The translations under genes and the position numbers were made by a program. A model generated the notes under the pieces. The model was given only the letters and a program-made list of their open reading frames with translations, did no database searches and was not told where the DNA came from. A stretch of DNA of 64,000 nucleotides from Bog-756 sp963725395 (GTDB lineage: Bacteria; Actinomycetota; Acidimicrobiia; Acidimicrobiales; RAAP-2). Within the stretch, counting starts at the first letter, position 1, and each line of letters begins with the position of its first letter. The DNA lies in assembly GCA_963725395.1 (NCBI GenBank), contig CAVRYH010000002.1, positions 372,001 through 436,000 on the forward strand, in the 5' to 3' direction. Shown here piece after piece: positions 24,501-33,432 of this stretch.

Positions 24501-26327
24501 ATGAGACCGATGAACTTGAGGCGCCGCCTAGCGGTAGCCGGAACGGTCGGGGTCGCCGCCCTGATCGCAACCCTGGGGATCGGTGCCGGCGTCGCCGGAG
24601 CCGTCCCCGCCGACCCTCCCGGGGGAGCGACGCCCGTCTATCCGAGCTTCGACAACGGCGTGGTGAGCGGCATCCGCAACACCGGCTCCGACACCACCTT
24701 CTACATGATGCAGAAGATCGGTGACCTCTACACCAGCGCCGGTCTCTACGGCTGTACGTTGAACGCCGGCACCGAGGGGTCGCTCTACAACAGTGGCTTC
24801 ACCTCGGCGCCGAGCAACGCCAACTACTACTGCCAGAAGGGCGCCAACATCACCACGACGGACACCGCCGACAACTGGGACCGCACCGAGATCACCGAGG
24901 GCGTCGACGACGTCGGCTCGGGCGCCGGTCAGAGCCAGCTGTGCGGTGCCTCGGTGCTGGCCACGCCGCTTCCCGTCGACTTCTCCCGCTCGTCCAAGCC
25001 CGCGGGCACCGCGTGCTCGACCCTGGAGGAGACCGGCTACGCCAAGGACAGCGTTCCGCTCGAGGAGTTCGCGATCAACCCGGCCAACTTCGGCACGGCG
25101 GCGCCGTCCAGCCCCTACGCCTCGGTTAACGGCGGCAGCGTCGGTGACGTGGCCCAGGGATGGCTCCCGGGTAACCCGACCGGCGGTCCCTACACCGGCA
25201 CGGCCTTCAGCAACATCTCCAACGCCGACAACGGCGGGGCAGCGAACAGCACGGCCTACCGCATCTGGTGCGCCACCGGCTCCACGCAGATCGACGACTG
25301 GGGCCAGCTGACCAATCTCGGTCCGAACCTGGCGGTGCCCAACGTGACGCTGACCAGCGGGTCCAACACGGCCACCATCACCGGGTCGCTGCCCACCAGC
25401 ATCGCTTCGGGCCAGGCCGTCACCGACCTGACCAACTCGGGCAACCTGGCCAGTGGCACCACAGTGTCCTCGGCCAGCGGCCACGTGCTGACCCTCTCGC
25501 AGGCGGCCACCGGTAATGGCACGGACAACCTGTCGATCAACATCGGCACGACGTTGGCCGTCGGCTCCGGAGGCCCCATCGGGCTCCTGGTTCGCCCCAT
25601 GGGTGTCAACCCGAACTCCGGAACCGAGGCCACCTGGGCCAGCTACGCCGAAAGCGGCGTGTCGGGCGGCGGCTGCGCCTCCACCACCAATACCAACGCT
25701 CCCAGCGATCCCAACTCGAGCACGGCCACCGGGGACAACACCGGACCGCACATCGCCCTGGAGAACAACTCGTCCCAGATCAGCGACTATGCGGCCGCGG
25801 ACTTCCCGGGTGACTACGCCAGCCAGGCCATCGAGGTGGCGACAACCCTTTACTTCATCTCGAACGGGGTCTACACCACCAATCCCTACTCGTCCTCGGT
25901 CAGCATCAACGGACAGCAGTACTCGGGATCCAAGTTGACGTTGAACGGGAAGACCCCGTCGAATGCCAACGTGCTCAACAACCTCTACCCGACGGCCAGG
26001 ACACTGTTCAACATCTACAACACCAACACAGTCCGGGCTTCGACCGCCGGGTTCTTGAACTGGCTGTGCGACTCGCAGTCGGCCATCACCAAGCAGAAAG
26101 ACAACTCGACCGGCATCAACTTCGACACCGAGTTGACCACTGATATTGGCTCGTTCGGGTTCATCCGCCTGACCGACCTCTCGGCGGTGGCCAGCAATGG
26201 CAACACCCCTGCTGACAACGTGAGCGGAGGCGGTATCAACACCAGCTGCGCTTCGGGCCTCAACGGCTCGAGCACTGCGGGCAACGGTGAGCCTGCCGTC
26301 ACGGCAGTCGCCAACCCAGAGAGCTAG
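24501..26327 (+). CDS. Secreted PstS-like substrate-binding protein (intact copy)
   Basis: 608 residues, ATG preceded by AAGGAGA. A signal peptide ends at GAVA/GAVP (about residue 35). VVSGIRNTGSDTTFYMMQKIGDLY resembles the opening of PstS-family periplasmic binding proteins, and SGGGINTSCA closes it. Compared with PstS it is long and holds an inserted beta-rich segment (VTLTSGSNTATITG to VLTLSQAATG). No lipobox and no C-terminal membrane tail, so it is probably released or held by partners. 922 bases of this gene recur, apparently unchanged, at 54850-55771. Ligand could be phosphate or another oxyanion. Confidence 0.75.
   Translation: MRPMNLRRRLAVAGTVGVAALIATLGIGAGVAGAVPADPPGGATPVYPSFDNGVVSGIRNTGSDTTFYMMQKIGDLYTSAGLYGCTLNAGTEGSLYNSGFTSAPSNANYYCQKGANITTTDTADNWDRTEITEGVDDVGSGAGQSQLCGASVLATPLPVDFSRSSKPAGTACSTLEETGYAKDSVPLEEFAINPANFGTAAPSSPYASVNGGSVGDVAQGWLPGNPTGGPYTGTAFSNISNADNGGAANSTAYRIWCATGSTQIDDWGQLTNLGPNLAVPNVTLTSGSNTATITGSLPTSIASGQAVTDLTNSGNLASGTTVSSASGHVLTLSQAATGNGTDNLSINIGTTLAVGSGGPIGLLVRPMGVNPNSGTEATWASYAESGVSGGGCASTTNTNAPSDPNSSTATGDNTGPHIALENNSSQISDYAAADFPGDYASQAIEVATTLYFISNGVYTTNPYSSSVSINGQQYSGSKLTLNGKTPSNANVLNNLYPTARTLFNIYNTNTVRASTAGFLNWLCDSQSAITKQKDNSTGINFDTELTTDIGSFGFIRLTDLSAVASNGNTPADNVSGGGINTSCASGLNGSSTAGNGEPAVTAVANPES
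24531..25452 (+). repeat. 922-bp duplicated segment, copy 1
   Basis: By eye every base from 24531 to 25452 matches 54850-55771 (constant offset 30,319); translations in all three frames agree. Sequence differs immediately outside both ends. Long perfect identity between copies 30 kb apart implies recent copying or gene conversion, or an assembly artefact. Confidence 0.85.
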
Positions 26328-26393
26328 GTAAGAACAGCAAGAGAGTACCCAGCCGTCGACCGGTGATGAGCCGGCACGGTGAAAGCACCCAGG

Positions 26394-26434
26394 CCCGGGG
26401 GGTCCGACGAGTTATCGCCGGACTCCCCGGGTTT
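26394..26434 (+). terminator. Rho-independent terminator after the PstS-like gene
   Basis: CCCGGGGGGTCCG (26394-26406) pairs with CGGACTCCCCGGG (26419-26431), 13 bp with one G-T wobble, followed by TTT. It separates the PstS-like gene from the large operon starting at 26598. Confidence 0.75.
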
Positions 26435-26597
26435 CGGGATTCCAACGGCGGACCAGCCGGGGAGCCGCACGAGACAGGAAATCGAGTGAATCTTCGACAG
26501 TGATAGGCGGCGGTAACGAAGATCAGATTTGTGATTCCCAAGGCATCAGGCAAGGTCAACGGTGAACAGAGCAGTGAACGAGGAACGGTCGGGTTCC

Positions 26598-29500
26598 ATG
26601 GCATCGAAGAGGCGGTGGATGCCTGCATCCAAGCGGACAGTACGCCTAGTGGGCGCCACACTCGTTCTGACCCTGGCGGTGACCGTGGGACTGGTCGGCA
26701 CGGCCGGTGCCACCCTGACCAGCGGCAGCCAGATCAGCAACGCCATCGTCCCGATCAGCCCCGACCCGACGTCGGGGCAGGCGGTGACCACCGGTACCCC
26801 GTTCTCCAGCGGGCAGACCATCGAGGTGCAGGTGCCGACCAACACCGTGCTGACCCCAGATATAAACGTGGTCATCGAGGAGTGCGCAGCCCCGGGGGGC
26901 GTGCTCCCCACCCTGCCCTCCGAGTGTGACAGCAACACCTTTTCGCAGAACACCATCATCCCGGCCGCCGACGGCTCGTTCACCTTCAACGCCTACCAGG
27001 TGTACGCCCTGCCCGACGTCCTCATCGGCGACACCGCCGACAGCCCGGTGGACTGCAACCTGACCAACGAGTGCGTGCTCGGCATCTTCGACAGTGTCGA
27101 AGACTTCACCCAGCCCCACTTCTTCTCCCAGGGGTTCTACGTCAACCCCACCGCCGGTGACACCGGAGACGACCCCGGTGACGGCAGCGCCCCCACCGCC
27201 GCCACCGCCCCCTCGGCCTCCCTGTCAACGGTCACGGCCAACCCCACCACGGCGGTGGCCGACGGCACTTCCTCGTCGACCATCACCGTGACCCTCAACG
27301 GGCAGAACAGCTCGAAGGCGACCGTCCCCATCCCCAGCGCACCGGTGACCCTCACCGCCAGCTCGGGCACCCACTCGACGATCACCACTTCACCGTCGAC
27401 CACCAACCCCTCGGGGGTGGCCACCTTCACCGTGTCCGACTCCACCGTCGAGCCGGTGACCTACACGGCTTCCTCCGGCGGGGTGACCGTCACCCAGACC
27501 GCCCAGGTGACCTTCGCCGCCCCCGCGGTGTCGGCGGCCAACTCGAAGGTGGTGGCTTCGTCCAACACCGTTGCGACCGGCGGATCGGCGGCCGTGACCG
27601 TCACCCTGCAGGACCAGGGAGCAAATCCCCAGCCCATTGCCAATCAGGCCGTGACCCTCACCGCCAACTCCGGGACCAGTGCGACCGTCACCACCTCACC
27701 GTCGACCACCAACAGCTCGGGGGTGGCAACCTTCACGGTGAGTGACTCATCGGCGGAGGTGGTGACCTTCACCGGCGCGTCCGGCGGCGTCACCCTCACT
27801 CAGACCGTCACGATCACCTTCGGAAGCCTCACCGTCTCACCTACCGCGTCCACCGTGATCGCCGGCACCCCGGTCGCCAGTGTCGGTGCCGGTTTGGGCT
27901 CCAAGATCACCGTCACCCTGTTGACCGGCCCGGGGGGCTCCCCCGTGGCCGGCAAGAGTGTTCTCTTGACGGAGACGGGCTCCGCCACGGCGGTGATCGC
28001 ACCGTCCACAGTGGTGACCACCGATCAGTCCGGCGTGGCCTCGTTCGAGGTGACCGACAGAGCACCGGAGAGCGTGACCTTCGACGCCACCGATCAGACC
28101 GATAACACCCTGGCTGTCGGTAGTGCGACCGTGCAGTTCGTCACCGCAACGACCGTTTCCCCGACGCTGTCCTCCATATCGTTCGCCGACTCGGTCCCCG
28201 GGGCCACGAGCACGCCGGCCGACGGCACCACTCCCTTCAATGTGTTCGTGACGGTGAAGAACGTGGGCGACCAGGCGGTCGCCGGCGACTTGGTCACCTT
28301 GACGTCGACCACGGTCGGATCGACGGCCGAGGTGACCAGCGACACTCCGCCGGGGAGCAACACCCAGGGGGCGACAGACTCCAACGGGGTAGCGGAGTTC
28401 CAGGTTCGGGACACGACGGCCGAATCGGTGACCTTCGCGGTCGTCGACACGACCGCCAGCCCCAACGTGACCATCACCGGCTCCCCCGCGACTCCGCTCA
28501 CGCTGACCTTCGTAGCCGGAACGGTGGATGGAATCGCATCGACCATCGCCGCCAGCCCGAACGCCGGCGCGGCCGACGGGAAGACCGTGTCGACGGTTAC
28601 GGTGACCCTAGAGGACCATTTCAACAATCCGGTGGCCGGACAGACGGTGACGCTGGACCAGGGGAGTGGGCACTCGTCCATCACTCCGGCATCAGCGACG
28701 ACGGGGAGCAACGGCGTCGCCACCTTCAGCGTCACCGATTCCACGAACGAGAACGTTGACTACACCGCGGTGGTGACGAGTGACGAGAACCTCGCCCTCT
28801 CCCGAACCGCCCAGGTGGCTTTCGGAACGCCACCTCCTGACCTACCCGCGTCTGACGATTCGGTCATCGTGTCGGACTACAACTCGGTGCCCGCTGACGG
28901 CAGCACGTCCGCGACTATCAGCGCCCTCCTCTACGACGCCAACGGTCTTCCCGTGTCGGGGCGCACGGTGAATCTCACCGCTTCGGGGGGATCATCGGTG
29001 GTCTCGCCGGCGGCGGCCGTGTCGAACGAGGACGGGGTGGCGACCTTCAACGTCACCGACTCGACCCCCGAGTCGGTGACCTACTCGGCGGAGGACGCCA
29101 CCGACAAAGTAGCGGTCTCGGGAACGGTGACGTTAACCTTCACGACCCCATCCGCGAATTCCTCGTCGACGAAGGCTCTCAACTCGCCCATCGTGGGTCT
29201 GGCTGCCGCAACCGACGGCGGCGGTTACTGGCTGGTCGGCTCCGACGGCGGGGTGTTCTCCTACGGCGACGCTGGCTTCCATGGTTCGGCAGGGGACGTG
29301 CATTTGAACAAACCGGTGGTGGGCATGGCCGCGACACCGGACGGCGGGGGTTACTGGCTGGTCGCCTCCGACGGCGGCGTGCTCACCTACGGCGACGCCG
29401 GCTTCCACGGCTCGGCCGGGAACATCCGGCTCAACTCGCCCATCGTGGGTATGGCCGCCACACCAAACGGCGGCGGCTACTGGCTGGTCGCCTCCGACGG

Positions 29501-29927
29501 CGGGGTGTTCACCTACGGTGACGCCGGCTTCCACGGCTCGGCCGGGAACATCCGGCTCAACTCGCCCATCGTGGGTATGGCCGCCACACCGGACGGCGGC
29601 GGATACTGGCTGGTCGCCTCCGACGGCGGGGTGTTCTCCTACGGCGACGCCGTATTCCACGGCTCAGCCGGTGCTTTGCACCTCAACAAACCGGTCGTGG
29701 GTATGGCCGCCACACCGGACGGCGGTGGCTACTGGCTGGTCGCCTCCGACGGTGGGATCTTCACCTATGGAGACGCTGGCTTCCACGGCTCTACCGGTTC
29801 CCTGCACCTGAACGCGCCGATCGTGGGCATGGCCGCAACGTCGGACGGCTCCGGCTACTGGTTGTGTGCATCCGACGGCGGGGTCTTCGGGGGCAACGCC
29901 AAGTTCTATGGATCGGCTGCAAGATGA
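26598..29927 (+). CDS. Giant secreted protein: GQT/ECA module, six Ig-like (Big_1-type) domains, six YWLV repeats
   Basis: 1109 residues. ATG 26598 (MASKRRWMPASKRTVRL) is chosen as the start of a clear signal peptide; GTG 26562 is possible. Order: signal to about 42; GQT/ECA module (about 43-190) nearly identical in plan to the protein at 23670; six roughly 100-residue Ig-like domains of invasin/Big_1 type, each with GVATFTVSDST-like turns; and six C-terminal 42-residue repeats (VGMAATPDGGGYWLVASDGG, then GVFTYGDAGFHGS). Ig stalks lift binding modules off the surface. No sorting tail or lipobox is visible, so anchoring is unknown. The stop overlaps the next start (ATGA). First gene of the pst-exosortase run. 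Confidence 0.82.
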   Translation: MASKRRWMPASKRTVRLVGATLVLTLAVTVGLVGTAGATLTSGSQISNAIVPISPDPTSGQAVTTGTPFSSGQTIEVQVPTNTVLTPDINVVIEECAAPGGVLPTLPSECDSNTFSQNTIIPAADGSFTFNAYQVYALPDVLIGDTADSPVDCNLTNECVLGIFDSVEDFTQPHFFSQGFYVNPTAGDTGDDPGDGSAPTAATAPSASLSTVTANPTTAVADGTSSSTITVTLNGQNSSKATVPIPSAPVTLTASSGTHSTITTSPSTTNPSGVATFTVSDSTVEPVTYTASSGGVTVTQTAQVTFAAPAVSAANSKVVASSNTVATGGSAAVTVTLQDQGANPQPIANQAVTLTANSGTSATVTTSPSTTNSSGVATFTVSDSSAEVVTFTGASGGVTLTQTVTITFGSLTVSPTASTVIAGTPVASVGAGLGSKITVTLLTGPGGSPVAGKSVLLTETGSATAVIAPSTVVTTDQSGVASFEVTDRAPESVTFDATDQTDNTLAVGSATVQFVTATTVSPTLSSISFADSVPGATSTPADGTTPFNVFVTVKNVGDQAVAGDLVTLTSTTVGSTAEVTSDTPPGSNTQGATDSNGVAEFQVRDTTAESVTFAVVDTTASPNVTITGSPATPLTLTFVAGTVDGIASTIAASPNAGAADGKTVSTVTVTLEDHFNNPVAGQTVTLDQGSGHSSITPASATTGSNGVATFSVTDSTNENVDYTAVVTSDENLALSRTAQVAFGTPPPDLPASDDSVIVSDYNSVPADGSTSATISALLYDANGLPVSGRTVNLTASGGSSVVSPAAAVSNEDGVATFNVTDSTPESVTYSAEDATDKVAVSGTVTLTFTTPSANSSSTKALNSPIVGLAAATDGGGYWLVGSDGGVFSYGDAGFHGSAGDVHLNKPVVGMAATPDGGGYWLVASDGGVLTYGDAGFHGSAGNIRLNSPIVGMAATPNGGGYWLVASDGGVFTYGDAGFHGSAGNIRLNSPIVGMAATPDGGGYWLVASDGGVFSYGDAVFHGSAGALHLNKPVVGMAATPDGGGYWLVASDGGIFTYGDAGFHGSTGSLHLNAPIVGMAATSDGSGYWLCASDGGVFGGNAKFYGSAAR
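29185..29910 (+). repeat. Six tandem ~126-bp coding repeats
   Basis: Near-identical units encoding VVGMAATPDGGGYWLVASDG and GDAGFHGS elements repeat every 126 bases; units three and four differ at only a few positions. Same repeat as in the gene at 6007-7089. The last unit is shortened (CASDGGVFGGNAKFYGS). Confidence 0.88.
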
Positions 29928-30454
29928 CAGAGCTCGCCCTCCCACCGACCCGAACCGCCAGGTTCGGCCTCTCCGCCCTGTTGGCCGTGGTCGTCGCCCT
30001 CGGGGCCTCGCTCAGTGGGTGCTCGTCCTCCTCAGCAACGAGCGGCTCCCCGCTCGCCGTGAGCGACGTCTCCCAGGGGTGGGTCTTCCACGACGGACAG
30101 ACCATCACGGTGTCCATGGGGCCCAACAAGATCTTCAAACCTTTCATACGGATCAACATCCTCGAGTGCGCCGACCCCGGAGGAACGACATCCCACCTGC
30201 CCACCAACCTCGATACCTGCGACGAGAACACGGTGCAACCCAACTCGCTCATCCCGCAAGCCAACGGGAGCTTCACGCAGAAGGCGTACACGGTATACAG
30301 CCTGCCGAATTCCGTCCTGGGTGAGCAACCCAGCTGGCAGCCGGTCTGCAACCAGACGCACAAGTGCGTGCTCTTCGTGGGTGAGGACCAGGACGACTTT
30401 AGCAAGCCAAAGGTGTTCTCCGAACCGTTCACCTTGACCACGGGGTCATCGTGA
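29924..30454 (+). CDS. Lipoprotein with GQT/ECA module
   Basis: 176 residues, start ATG overlapping the preceding stop. Basic n-region, hydrophobic core and lipobox LSGC (Cys33). The mature part is the GQT/ECA module: VFHDGQTITVSMGPNKIF, IRINILECADPGGT, YTVYSLPNSVLGEQ, VCNQTHKCVLFVGEDQDDFS. Its closest relative is the next gene, which carries the same module but a sortase-type tail. Predicted to sit on the outer face of the membrane next to the PstCA permease encoded downstream. Role unknown; binding of a ligand or protein is likely. Confidence 0.78.
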   Translation: MTELALPPTRTARFGLSALLAVVVALGASLSGCSSSSATSGSPLAVSDVSQGWVFHDGQTITVSMGPNKIFKPFIRINILECADPGGTTSHLPTNLDTCDENTVQPNSLIPQANGSFTQKAYTVYSLPNSVLGEQPSWQPVCNQTHKCVLFVGEDQDDFSKPKVFSEPFTLTTGSS

Positions 30455-31164
30455 GCGCCTTCGTCTCGGGAGTCGCCCGCCGAGGGACCGCCGCAATGGC
30501 CGTTACGGCCTTCGTGCTGGTGATCACCACGATGGCCTGGCATCCGGGCTCGGCCGCGGCTGCCACGCCGAGCGTCGTCGTCAAGCCGGCTGCGGCGACC
30601 TATGCGAACGGACAGACGGTGTCGGTCTCGGTAGGGCCCAACTCGTTGTTCCAACCGCATTCCCGCGTCAACATCCTCGAGTGCGCCGACCCCGGGGGCA
30701 CCGCCGCCGGCCTCCCCACCAGTATCAGCACCTGCGACGAGAACACAGTCCAGTCCGACACCGTGCTGGTCCAGTCCGATGGGAGTTTCTCCGAGTCGGA
30801 CTACGCCCTCTATGCCATCCCCAATATCACGCTGGGCGAGCAGGCCAACTGGCAACCGGTGTGCAATCAGACGCACAAATGCGTGCTCTTCGTCGGCGAG
30901 AACCAGGATGACTTCACCCAGCCGAAGGTCTTCTCGGCGCCGTTCTCGTTCACGTCGACGGCCCCCACCCTCGCCCCTCGGGCAGCAACCACGACTCCCA
31001 CCGATCCGGTGTCTCCCTCGGTGTCGGCCTCTGTGTCGCTGGAGCCCGCGACACTCGCCTTCACCGGCACCCCCGGTGGTGCGCCGTGGCTCGCCGCCTC
31101 CGGGGCGGCCCTGGTCGGAGCCGGGATCTTGGGCCGGCGGACCATGAAGAGGCGCGCGAAATGA
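30451..31164 (+). CDS. GQT/ECA-module surface protein with LAFTG sortase signal
   Basis: 237 residues from GTG 30451, overlapping the previous stop by 4 bases. Signal peptide ending near AAAA (about residue 35); module GQTVSVSVGPNSLF, VNILECADPGG, ALYAIPNITLGEQ, VCNQTHKCVLFVGENQDDFT; a Thr/Pro/Ser-rich linker; LAFTG (202-206), a hydrophobic segment and RRTMKRRAK. LAXTG is the recognised signal of class E sortases, one of which is encoded at 43523-45061. Overlaps pstC by 4 bases. Confidence 0.83.
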   Translation: MSAFVSGVARRGTAAMAVTAFVLVITTMAWHPGSAAAATPSVVVKPAAATYANGQTVSVSVGPNSLFQPHSRVNILECADPGGTAAGLPTSISTCDENTVQSDTVLVQSDGSFSESDYALYAIPNITLGEQANWQPVCNQTHKCVLFVGENQDDFTQPKVFSAPFSFTSTAPTLAPRAATTTPTDPVSPSVSASVSLEPATLAFTGTPGGAPWLAASGAALVGAGILGRRTMKRRAK

Positions 31165-32153
31165 CAATCATCGCGCCACGGCCAGTCACACCGGAGGCCC
31201 AGACGGTCGATGACGTTCCCATCACCATCAACCGGGCGGTCACGCGTGCCGACAAGGTGTTCCAGCTCGCGCTGGGCGCGAGCAGCCTGGTGGTGCTGGC
31301 CATCCTGGTTGGCGTTGTGGTCTTTCTCTCCGCGCACGGGTGGAGGGCGCTCCGGGCAGGCGGCTACCACTTCATCACCGACCCGACCTGGTCGCCGGAC
31401 AGCGGCCATTTCGGAGCCATGTCCCTGCTGGTGGGGTCTATCGCCATCGGGATCGTGGGAGTGCTGATTGCCACCCCGATCTCGTTGTCCCTCGCCCTGA
31501 TGATCAACGAATACGCCCCGGTCAGGGCGCGTAACTTCCTGACTGGAGCAGTGGACATGCTGGCTACCATCCCGAGCATCGTTTACGGGTTCTGGGGATT
31601 GGCGCTCGTCTCGAACCTCCAGGCGGCGCCGGCGAAGTGGCTGGTGGCCCACTTCGGATTCGTTCCGTTCATCCGAACGCCGACACCCGGAGAGTTTGTT
31701 CAGTCGATCTTCGCCTGCGGCCTGATCTCGGCGGCCACCCTCGTACCGATCATCACCTCGGTCAGTAGGGAGGTGATGGCCCAGACTCCACGTGATGCCT
31801 GCGAGGCCGCTTTGGGCCTCGGTGGCACCAGGTGGGGCATGATCACCGACGTCATCTTCCCCTTCTCTCGGAGCGGCATTGTGGGTGCCGTCCTGCTCGG
31901 GTTCGGACGCGGTGTCGGCGAGACGATGATCGTGGTCCTCGTGCTCTCGAAGGCCAACCACCTGACCTGGGCGATCTTCGGCCCGAACGGTCTCGGCTCG
32001 ATTGCCAAGGAGATCACCGAGGACTTCCCGACGGCATCGCCGATCGACCAGAGCGCTCTCATCTTCCTCGGCCTGGTGCTGTTCCTCACCGTGCTTGTGG
32101 TCAACCTCGTTGCCCGGGCCGTGGTCCTGCGGGGCGAAGGGAGTCACATATGA
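31161..32153 (+). CDS. pstC: Phosphate ABC transporter permease PstC
   Basis: 330 residues, multi-pass membrane protein. LSLALMINEYAP, MLATIPSIVYGFWGL and, after the cytoplasmic EAA loop (ACEAALGLGGTRWGMITDVIFP), GRGVGETMIVVLV are PstC hallmarks. With PstA it forms the phosphate channel energised by PstB. Starts on ATG overlapping the previous stop and overlaps pstA by 4 bases. A short N-terminal extension of about 30 residues precedes the first membrane helix. Confidence 0.93.
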   Translation: MTIIAPRPVTPEAQTVDDVPITINRAVTRADKVFQLALGASSLVVLAILVGVVVFLSAHGWRALRAGGYHFITDPTWSPDSGHFGAMSLLVGSIAIGIVGVLIATPISLSLALMINEYAPVRARNFLTGAVDMLATIPSIVYGFWGLALVSNLQAAPAKWLVAHFGFVPFIRTPTPGEFVQSIFACGLISAATLVPIITSVSREVMAQTPRDACEAALGLGGTRWGMITDVIFPFSRSGIVGAVLLGFGRGVGETMIVVLVLSKANHLTWAIFGPNGLGSIAKEITEDFPTASPIDQSALIFLGLVLFLTVLVVNLVARAVVLRGEGSHI

Positions 32154-33325
32154 CCTTCACCGAACAGTTCACATCGACTGCACCGCCACCGCCACCGCCG
32201 GGTGTACCGGCCTCCGACCCCGTCGACGATCGTCCCCATCGCCAACGGAAGGTCACCCGTTCTATGCTGCTCGAGGGTTTTGGCTCCGCGGTGGCGGCTC
32301 TCGCCGTGGTGTGGATCGCCTTCTCCATCACCGGAACCACCGCCCCATTCGGCATGCTGGTCAGCTGGTTCCTTTTGTTCTTCACCATCTACGGGGTGCT
32401 GTGCTGGAGGCTGTACGGGTCCTTCAATGCCAAGGACCGCATCGCCACGTTGGGGATCTGGTCCGGCGCCGTGGTGGCCATCATCGCCCTCGGGGCGGTG
32501 ATCGGCTACGTGATCCTCAAGGGAGCATCCGCAGTCTTCGACGACTTTCCCCATTTTCTCGTGGCCGACATGACCCAGCTGGGTGGCAATGCCAAGATCA
32601 CCCAGCTGGGAGTGGGTGCGGCCATCGTGGGCACGATCGAGCAGGTCGGTATCGCGACCATCATCACCGTTCCGCTCGGAATCATGACGGCCACCTACCT
32701 GGTCGGCTCGGACGGCCCCTTCGCCCGGATGGTGAGCGCTGTCGTGGACGCCATGACCGGCGCGCCAGCCATCATCGCCGGACTCTTCGTCTACCTGTTG
32801 TGGGTCGTTCCCCATCATGAATCCGGCAGGTCCGGGTTCGCCGCCGCCCTGGCCCTGGCCGTCATGATGCTGCCCATCGTCACCAGGGCCGCCCAGGAGG
32901 TCGTGGCCATCGTCCCGGGGTCCCTTCGCGAAGCTGCACTGGCCCTGGGTGCACCGGAGTGGAGGGTGCTCCTTCGGGTCGTGCTCCCGACGGCCCGCGC
33001 CGGACTCATGACGGCCATCATCCTCGGTATCGCCCGAATCGCCGGCGAGACCGCCCCGGTGCTCTTCAACGCCGGCGGTTCGACGGCGTACAACTGGAAC
33101 CCGTTCTCCGGCCAGCAGGACGATCTCCCTTTCCGGATCTTCGAGAACATCTTCCAACCGTCGCTCGTCGCCGTGCAGAGCGCCTGGGGCTGCTCCTTCG
33201 TGCTCGTCTGTGTGGTGCTGATCCTCTTCCTGATCGCCCGAAGGCTGGGGAGATCAAACGCGGGACGCCGAAGCTTCATCCCTTGGTCAAGTCGTCGCCG
33301 TCAGAACACCGAGGTCGACCTATGA
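32150..33325 (+). CDS. pstA: Phosphate ABC transporter permease PstA
   Basis: 391 residues, longer than usual (about 280-300) because of a Pro-rich N-terminus and two or three extra membrane helices before the core. The core shows VPLGIMTATYLVGSDGPF, MTGAPAIIAGLFVYLLWV, the EAA loop (LREAALALGAPEWRVLLRVVLP) and GIARIAGETAPVLF. The extra N-terminal helices (FGSAVAALAVVWIAF, LVSWFLLFFTIYGVL) are typical of actinobacterial PstA. Overlaps pstC; the next gene overlaps or follows closely. Confidence 0.92.
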   Translation: MTFTEQFTSTAPPPPPPGVPASDPVDDRPHRQRKVTRSMLLEGFGSAVAALAVVWIAFSITGTTAPFGMLVSWFLLFFTIYGVLCWRLYGSFNAKDRIATLGIWSGAVVAIIALGAVIGYVILKGASAVFDDFPHFLVADMTQLGGNAKITQLGVGAAIVGTIEQVGIATIITVPLGIMTATYLVGSDGPFARMVSAVVDAMTGAPAIIAGLFVYLLWVVPHHESGRSGFAAALALAVMMLPIVTRAAQEVVAIVPGSLREAALALGAPEWRVLLRVVLPTARAGLMTAIILGIARIAGETAPVLFNAGGSTAYNWNPFSGQQDDLPFRIFENIFQPSLVAVQSAWGCSFVLVCVVLILFLIARRLGRSNAGRRSFIPWSSRRRQNTEVDL

Positions 33326-33432
33326 GCTCACAAACCCCTCTCGAACCGCCCCCTGATCCGAGGAAGACCCCTGTGAAGGAGCAAATACCGCCCATGTCAT
33401 TCGCCCGATTCTCGAACGAGGAGAGAGCCACC

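Noticed and set aside
26562..26580. GGTGAAC and AGTGAAC as a PHO box for the Ig-stalk operon
   Set aside because: The two heads are 12, not 11, bases apart and overlap the possible start codon; too weak to list, although control of this operon by PhoP would fit the model.
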